Below, piece by piece: positions 60,067-64,000 of a stretch of DNA of 64,000 nt. Numbering within the stretch: the first letter of the stretch is position 1; every line of letters begins with the position of its first letter. The notes under the pieces are model-generated. The model had not been told where the DNA came from. It saw only the letters and a list, made by a program, of their open reading frames with translations, and searched no databases. This DNA is from JBOZRQ01 sp050789255 (GTDB lineage: Bacteria; Bacillota; Sulfobacillia; Symbiobacteriales; Symbiobacteriaceae), in assembly GCA_050789255.1 (NCBI GenBank), contig JBOZRQ010000003.1, positions 1-64,000 on the forward strand, written 5' to 3'. The translations under genes were made by a program, and so were the position numbers.

Positions 60067-61410
60067 ATGAACGTAGAGAACTACAAAGGTACACCCGTCG
60101 TGACCGAGATGCTCGTAATTCCGGTGGCTGGCCATGACAGCATGCTGTTTAACCTGAGCGGCGCCCACAGCCCCTTCTTCACGCGTAACGTGGTGATCAT
60201 GAAGGATAGCGCCGGCCACACGGGCGTGGGCGAAGTCCCCGGCGGCGAGCGCATCCGCCAGACCCTCGAAGACGCCAAGTCGCAGGTGATTGGCCAGTCG
60301 ATCGGCACCTACAACAATATTCTTAATGCTGTCCGGAAGCGGTTTGCCGACCGGGACGCCGGCGGGCGCGGGCTTCAGACCTTCGACCTGCGGATTACGA
60401 TCCATGCGGTAACCGCCCTGGAGGCGGCGCTCCTCGACCTGCTCGGCCAGTACCTGGAGGTGCCGGTGGCAGCCTTGCTGGGCGAAGGCCAGCAGCGCGA
60501 TGCGGTTGAGATGCTGGGCTACCTGTTCTACGTGGGCGACCGCCGGAAGACCGATCTGCCCTACCTGAGCGACCCGAACGCCGAGGACGACTGGTTCCGC
60601 CTGCGCCACGAGGAGGCGCTCACCCCTGAGGCCGTGGTGCGCCTGGCCGAGGCGGCCCACGCCCGCTATGGCTTCAATGACTTCAAGCTGAAGGGCGGCG
60701 TGCTCGCTGGTGACGAGGAGATCGCGGCCGTAACCGCCCTGCATGAGCGGTTCCCGCAGGCTCGTATCACCCTTGACCCCAACGGCGCCTGGTCGTTGAA
60801 CGAAGCGATTCGCCTGTGCAAGAACCAGCATCACGTGCTGGCCTACGCCGAAGATCCCTGCGGCGCCGAGAACGGCTACTCGTCCCGCGAGGTCATGGCG
60901 GAGTTCCGCCGGGCCACCGGGCTTCCGACCGCCACCAACATGATCGCTACCGACTGGCGCGAGATGGGACATGCCATTCAGCTGAATGCTGTGGACATCC
61001 CCCTGGCGGACCCGCACTTCTGGACCATGCAGGGCTCCGTGCGCGTCGCCCAGATGTGCAACGAGTGGGGCCGCACCTGGGGCTCGCACTCGAACAATCA
61101 CTTTGACATTTCGCTCGCGATGTTCACCCACGTGGCGGCCGCCGCTCCCGGCAAGATCACCGCCATTGACACCCACTGGATCTGGCAGGACGGCCAGCGC
61201 CTGACGAAGGAGCCGCTGAAGATCGTCGGCGGCATGGTGGCCGTGCCCCAGAAGCCGGGCCTCGGCGTGGAGATCGACATGGCGCAGATCGAAAAGGCGC
61301 ACGACCTGTACCTGCGCGAGGGACTGGGCGCCCGCGACGACTCCCGGGGCATGCAGTACCTGATCCCCGGCTGGAAGTTCGACAACAAGCGCCCCTGCCT
61401 GGTGCGCTAA
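60067..61410 (+). CDS. gudD: Glucarate dehydratase
   Basis: 447 residues, enolase superfamily, mandelate racemase subgroup. Residues matching the E. coli enzyme with an offset of two are visible: K207 and K209 (FKLKGG), D237 (LDPNGAW), E262 (YAEDPC) and the His base H341 in WGSHSNNHFDISLAM. It dehydrates D-glucarate (and often L-idarate) to 5-keto-4-deoxyglucarate. Later pathway enzymes and a glucarate transporter are not in the window. GGGGAGCG precedes the ATG. A palindromic operator lies just before it, and a terminator that belongs to a repeated element follows. Confidence 0.95.
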   Translation: MNVENYKGTPVVTEMLVIPVAGHDSMLFNLSGAHSPFFTRNVVIMKDSAGHTGVGEVPGGERIRQTLEDAKSQVIGQSIGTYNNILNAVRKRFADRDAGGRGLQTFDLRITIHAVTALEAALLDLLGQYLEVPVAALLGEGQQRDAVEMLGYLFYVGDRRKTDLPYLSDPNAEDDWFRLRHEEALTPEAVVRLAEAAHARYGFNDFKLKGGVLAGDEEIAAVTALHERFPQARITLDPNGAWSLNEAIRLCKNQHHVLAYAEDPCGAENGYSSREVMAEFRRATGLPTATNMIATDWREMGHAIQLNAVDIPLADPHFWTMQGSVRVAQMCNEWGRTWGSHSNNHFDISLAMFTHVAAAAPGKITAIDTHWIWQDGQRLTKEPLKIVGGMVAVPQKPGLGVEIDMAQIEKAHDLYLREGLGARDDSRGMQYLIPGWKFDNKRPCLVR

Positions 61411-61428
61411 GCGCTCCTTACGCAGAAC

Positions 61429-61457
61429 AAGGCCGGACGGCGAGAGCCGTCCGGCCT
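61429..61457 (+). terminator. Terminator hairpin, left copy of a 29-bp direct repeat
   Basis: A perfect 12-bp stem (AGGCCGGACGGC with its complement) 18 nt after the gudD stop. The same 29 bases recur at 61716-61744. Confidence 0.8.
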
Positions 61458-61715
61458 GAAGGTCGCTGACAAACGGGTGAGCGGCGAATGGTGCAAACAA
61501 ACATGCAAGCTGGTGCATAAGGGGAAGCCCGACGCATCCATCGCCGACCTGCCCAACGGGCCGCCTGCGTTCATGGAGGAACGTCAGGCGGCCCCGTCTC
61601 CATCGGGTGGCGCGTCACTCCAGCTCCGGAGCCGATGGGGCGACGGCGCCCTTATGCGCCGGCTTGCATGCAATTGCACCATCTGCCGACAAACCGGGGT
61701 TTGTCAGCACGCTGA
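61458..61715. repeat. Palindromic repeat element, copy 2 (258 bp)
   Basis: Related along its whole length to 19332-19573. Terminal inverted repeats are GCTGACAAAC and GTTTGTCAGC (perfect). Inner arms ATGCAAGCTGGTGCATAAGG and CCTTATGCGCCGGCTTGCAT pair almost fully. The central hairpin has arms GCCGCCTGCGTTC and GAACGTCAGGCGGC; the base pair that is G-C in copy 1 is T-A here. It lies between two identical terminator hairpins, but these differ in sequence from those around copy 1. Confidence 0.8.
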
Positions 61716-61744
61716 AAGGCCGGACGGCGAGAGCCGTCCGGCCT
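61716..61744. terminator. Terminator hairpin, right copy of the 29-bp direct repeat
   Basis: Identical to 61429-61457 over 29 bases, then TTCTTATG. It also serves as end of the minus-strand oxidoreductase gene. Confidence 0.75.
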
Positions 61745-61747
61745 TTC

Positions 61748-62740
61748 TTATGCGTGTACCTCTTCCCAGGAGCCGCTGGCCTGCGCCCGTTCCCATGCAT
61801 CCAGCACCTGCTGGATCCGCAGGCCGTGCTCAAAGCGGGGCAGGTCGGCCGGCTCCCCGTGGATCGCCTTGGCCAGGTTGCCAAGTAGGGCGGTCTGGGG
61901 CTGCTCGAAGGGGATCGCATGCAGTTCGCCGCTCGCTTCCTGGGTGCCGTAGGGCATGGTCCAGTTTTTGAGGGCCAGGGTGCCCTTGGAGCCGTAGATG
62001 TGTGTCTCAACCTTCTCGGGGAGCGCCACGTTGGTGATCAGGTTGACTGCGGCGGTGTGGTCGGAGGCGAACTGGAGAACGCCGGTAGCGGCCTGCTCAC
62101 AGCCCTCGGGGTCGCCCACGGGCCACTGCATGTTGGCCTGGACCCGGGTGATCGGGCCGAAGACCTGCATGAGCACATGGAACAGGTGAGGTGTTACCTC
62201 CCGGATGGCGCCGCCCTGTTCCCGCTTGCCGATCCACGGATTCTGCTGCCAGTCGCGGGGCCAGCGGGGGAAGACCATGTCAAGGTGAATCTGACGGATA
62301 TCGCCTACGTAGCCTTCGGCGATCTTCTCCCGCAGCACGTTGATGCCGGGGGCATAGTGAATGCCCATGTTCAGGGCGTGCACCAGGCCGGACCCCACCA
62401 TGGCCTCGGTCATCTCCCTGGCCTCGGGCAAATAGAGCGCCAGAGGCTTCTCGCAGAGGATGTGCTTGCCGGCGGCGATCACATCCAGGCAGATGTTGCG
62501 GTGAAACCGAGGTGGCACACCAATGTAGACCAGGTCGACCTTGTCGCCCTGAAGCATTTCCCGGTAATCGGTGGACCAGGCGGCGCCGCCAAACTCGGCG
62601 GACGTGCGCTGGGCGAGGTCTGCGTTGGTGTCGCACAGGAAGGCAATCTGGTAGGCCGGGTTCGCGGCGAGGTTCGTGGCAACTCGGTGGCCAATGGCGC
62701 CGAGGCCAATGAGGCCCGCACGGATCGCTTGCTGGGTCAC
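61748..62740 (-). CDS. Gfo/Idh/MocA family oxidoreductase
   Basis: 330 residues. The NAD-binding loop is RAGLIGLGAIGHRVATNL at the start, and the EKP motif is in HILCEKPLALYLPEA (about residue 95). The C-terminal domain has REVTPHLFHVLMQVFG, which holds the usual active-site His. The substrate is a sugar or polyol but cannot be assigned. It stands convergent to gudD and could serve sugar-acid or inositol metabolism (inference). AGGAGG lies 11 nt before the GTG start. Confidence 0.82.
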   Translation of the reverse strand: MTQQAIRAGLIGLGAIGHRVATNLAANPAYQIAFLCDTNADLAQRTSAEFGGAAWSTDYREMLQGDKVDLVYIGVPPRFHRNICLDVIAAGKHILCEKPLALYLPEAREMTEAMVGSGLVHALNMGIHYAPGINVLREKIAEGYVGDIRQIHLDMVFPRWPRDWQQNPWIGKREQGGAIREVTPHLFHVLMQVFGPITRVQANMQWPVGDPEGCEQAATGVLQFASDHTAAVNLITNVALPEKVETHIYGSKGTLALKNWTMPYGTQEASGELHAIPFEQPQTALLGNLAKAIHGEPADLPRFEHGLRIQQVLDAWERAQASGSWEEVHA

Positions 62741-62824
62741 GGCTGTGAGTCCTCCTGCCAGGGTGCTGTGTGGGTAGGGTTTCCCACATTTGACGTTCAG
62801 AGCGGCAGGGAAGTCACGGTTGCG

Positions 62825-63610
62825 CTATCCCCCGAACTGCCAGACCACATAGCTGAGGTTGCCCATCTCGTAGCCGCGGTACAGCTCCTTGACCGAGCGC
62901 TGATCATCAGCGGCGCCAAGGGCATAGAAGAGCGGGACAAAGTGCTCTCTGCCGTTCGGGGGCACGGCCATGCGCGCGTGGGGCGCCTCGGTGTCATAGC
63001 TGAACAGGGCGGTCAGGTCCCACTCGGAAGCCCGCCGGAGCACCCAGTCGTCGAACGCTACGGCCCAGGCGTCCGCTTCGTTCTCGGGCGCCCGCCAGCG
63101 AATGGTGGAGAAGTTGTGGACGGTGACGCCGCTGAAGATCAGGAGGATATCGTTGGCGCGCAGGGCCGAGAGCGCCTTGCCGATGCGGAACTGTTCTGCT
63201 GGGGACAGGTCAGGATTGACGGACATGGCAACCACCGGGACGTCGGCCTCCGGGTAGAGCATGCGCAGCACGCACCAGGCGCCGTGGTCGAGCCCCCGGC
63301 TGGTATCGTTCGCATAAGGAATGCCCTCCTGCGCGAACAGGCGGCCAATCTCCTCCGAGACAGTGCGGTCGCCCCGGGCGGGGTAGGTGACCTGGTAGAG
63401 TTCCGGGGGGAAGCCCCGGAAGTCATAGATGGTGCGGTACTCGTCCACCGCGCTGACCTGCTGGACGTCGCTTTCCCAGTGAGCAGAGAAGAGCACAATG
63501 GCCTTGGGGCGCGGCAGGCCGGCGCCCAGGCTGCGCAGGAAGCGGGTGTAGGGCTTATCTTCAATCGCCATCATCGGAGAACCGTGGGCGACAAAAAAGG
63601 CTGGCAGCAT
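62825..63610 (-). CDS. DODA-type extradiol ring-cleavage dioxygenase (LigB-like, YgiD type)
   Basis: 261 residues, like E. coli YgiD (4,5-DOPA dioxygenase). Metal-ligand candidates are H9 (VAHGSPM), H in VLFSAHWES (about residue 44) and H in LIFSGVTVHNF (about 165). LDHGAWCVLRMLYPEADVPVV (about 107-127) contains the conserved acid/base His. Members open catechol rings such as L-DOPA. AAAGGAGG lies 8 nt before the ATG. It is transcribed from a very good promoter overlapped by inverted repeats, divergent from an HxlR/YodB-type regulator, as in the CatR-controlled catechol dioxygenase genes of B. subtilis. Confidence 0.87.
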   Translation of the reverse strand: MLPAFFVAHGSPMMAIEDKPYTRFLRSLGAGLPRPKAIVLFSAHWESDVQQVSAVDEYRTIYDFRGFPPELYQVTYPARGDRTVSEEIGRLFAQEGIPYANDTSRGLDHGAWCVLRMLYPEADVPVVAMSVNPDLSPAEQFRIGKALSALRANDILLIFSGVTVHNFSTIRWRAPENEADAWAVAFDDWVLRRASEWDLTALFSYDTEAPHARMAVPPNGREHFVPLFYALGAADDQRSVKELYRGYEMGNLSYVVWQFGG

Positions 63611-63628
63611 GCGGAACCCTCCTTTAAG

Positions 63629-63665
63629 GTTACTATTCGTAACCTAGTATATGATCGTAACTAGG
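63629..63665. promoter_or_regulatory. Operator region shared by dioxygenase and HxlR-type regulator
   Basis: GTTAC-TATTC-GTAAC (63629-63643) and CCTAGT..ACTAGG (63643-63648 and 63660-63665) are nested inverted repeats; CGTAACCTAG and CGTAACTAGG also form a direct repeat. They cover the -10 and spacer of the dioxygenase promoter. Confidence 0.65.
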
Positions 63666-63674
63666 TGTCGTCAA
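63646..63674 (-). promoter_or_regulatory. Sigma-A promoter of the dioxygenase gene
   Basis: On minus: TTGACG (63674-63669), 17 nt, TATACT (63651-63646). The start of transcription would be near 63639. Confidence 0.75.
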
Positions 63675-63691
63675 CCGTAAGGAAATGGGGG

Positions 63692-63697
63692 TATAAT
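63692..63697 (+). promoter_or_regulatory. -10 element of the HxlR-type regulator gene
   Basis: Perfect TATAAT, 22 nt before the GTG start; no clear -35. Confidence 0.55.
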
Positions 63698-63719
63698 GAC
63701 TTTTGGTGAGGTGAAACCC

Positions 63720-64000
63720 GTGACTGACTTTCAGCTCTGACCGAAATTCGAGGGCGCCATGCAGTTGCTTGGCAAGCGGTGGACCGGTCTGGTCCTGTCG
63801 ATGCTCATGTCCGGCCCCCGGCGATTCTCCGAAATGGAATCGGCGCTTCCGATCAGTGGGCGGCTGCTCTCCGAACGGCTCAAAGAGTTGGAGGCAGCTG
63901 GGGTGGTCACGCGCACGGTCTTACCTGAACAGCCTGTCAGAGTACAGTATGCCCTGACGGCCAAAGGAAGGGCGATGGAGCCTGTCATTACCGCCGTCCA
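63720..64000 (+). CDS. HxlR/YodB-type regulator with in-frame TGA at the redox-Cys codon (3' end outside window)
   Basis: From GTG 63720, with GAGGTGA 6 nt upstream, the frame reads MTDFQL, then TGA (63738-63740), then PKFEGAMQLLGKRWTGLVL and a full winged-helix region (RRFSEMESALPISGRLLSERLKELEAAGVV, VRVQYALTAKGRAMEPVITAV) to the window end. Family members begin CPKxExAxxLLGKRW; in B. subtilis YodB Cys6 and CatR Cys7 at this place sense quinones and disulfide stress. The TGA sits exactly at that cysteine (residue 7). It is either a selenocysteine codon, a nonsense mutation, or translation starts at ATG 63759 and lacks the sensor. A stem-loop 22 nt after the TGA supports the first. Confidence 0.7.
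63756..63773 (+). promoter_or_regulatory. Candidate bacterial SECIS stem-loop
   Basis: GCCA (63756-63759), T, GC pair with GC (63767-63768), T, TGGC (63770-63773): six base pairs with one T-T mismatch and loop AGTT. The loop begins 22 nt after the TGA and has G in its second place, both within what is described for bacterial SECIS elements. Inferred by eye only. Confidence 0.45.

Noticed and set aside
61919..63664. Plus-strand open frame of 581 codons
   Set aside because: Antisense to the Gfo/Idh and dioxygenase genes, both with intact motifs; it also spans their intergenic region.
63759..64000. HxlR-type gene starting at ATG 63759, after the TGA
   Set aside because: No ribosome-binding site close before it, and the conserved PKFE residues upstream would be lost. 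Kept only as an alternative to selenocysteine decoding.

Overview
The window looks like chromosome from a high-GC, endospore-forming Gram-positive bacterium, most like Symbiobacterium or a relative (inference). The sequence shows AGGAGG-type ribosome-binding sites before nearly every gene, many GTG and TTG starts, a sleB-ypeB germination pair, a PcrB prenylglyceryl-phosphate synthase, a YunC homologue, a Gram-positive LexA box before uvrB and a CsoR-type operator before copZ. No prophage, integrase, CRISPR array, rRNA or tRNA was seen.

Layout. 1-4275: 3' part of a giant secreted Ig-repeat/PA14 protein. 4326-8427: YwbE-like and DUF429 proteins, a FetAB-type exporter and ManA. 8542-14746: an XRE mini-gene, a GH4 glycosidase, a stalk-domain secreted protein, an ECF sigma factor coupled to a VOC-DinB fusion, and a cysteine-rich, probably spore-associated protein. 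14943-23214: a tandem FAD oxidoreductase, a GH84 glycosidase, an orphan solute-binding lipoprotein and an M28 peptidase. 23342-24820: an operator-controlled HXXEE membrane protein and pcrB. 25016-37826: one 12.8-kb inositol operon, possibly extended by a secreted protein to 39203. 39325-41307: SOS-controlled uvrB. 41639-53191: small membrane proteins, a LysM-M14 peptidase, a TolB-like propeller, a secreted Hcp-fold protein, a phosphoesterase, an MFS transporter, a VanY-like lipoprotein, an NCS2 permease and copZ. 53240-59886: germination genes, an arginine-decarboxylase family enzyme, a secreted amidase, YunC, an EamA half-transporter and a beta-lactamase-fold protein. 60067-64000: glucarate dehydratase, a Gfo/Idh oxidoreductase, a DODA-type dioxygenase and a divergent HxlR/YodB-type regulator cut by the window end.

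How genes work together. The inositol operon joins a Cof-type phosphatase, IolI, a LacI regulator, a three-gene importer of the Fbp/Afu class, an inositol-monophosphatase family enzyme and IolG, IolD-like, IolE, IolB and IolC. The importer class together with the phosphatase suggests uptake of a phosphorylated inositol, then dephosphorylation and catabolism. IolJ and IolA are not in the window.

Three points deserve most attention. (1) The HxlR/YodB-type regulator at 63720 has an in-frame TGA exactly where the family's redox-sensing cysteine lies, with a good SD and start before it and a stem-loop after it, suggesting a selenocysteine-based sensor. (2) Two related palindromic elements of about 250 bp (19332-19573 and 61458-61715) each lie between two identical copies of a terminator hairpin; the terminator differs between loci, and the stems show a compensatory base change. 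(3) The inositol-phosphate operon hypothesis above.
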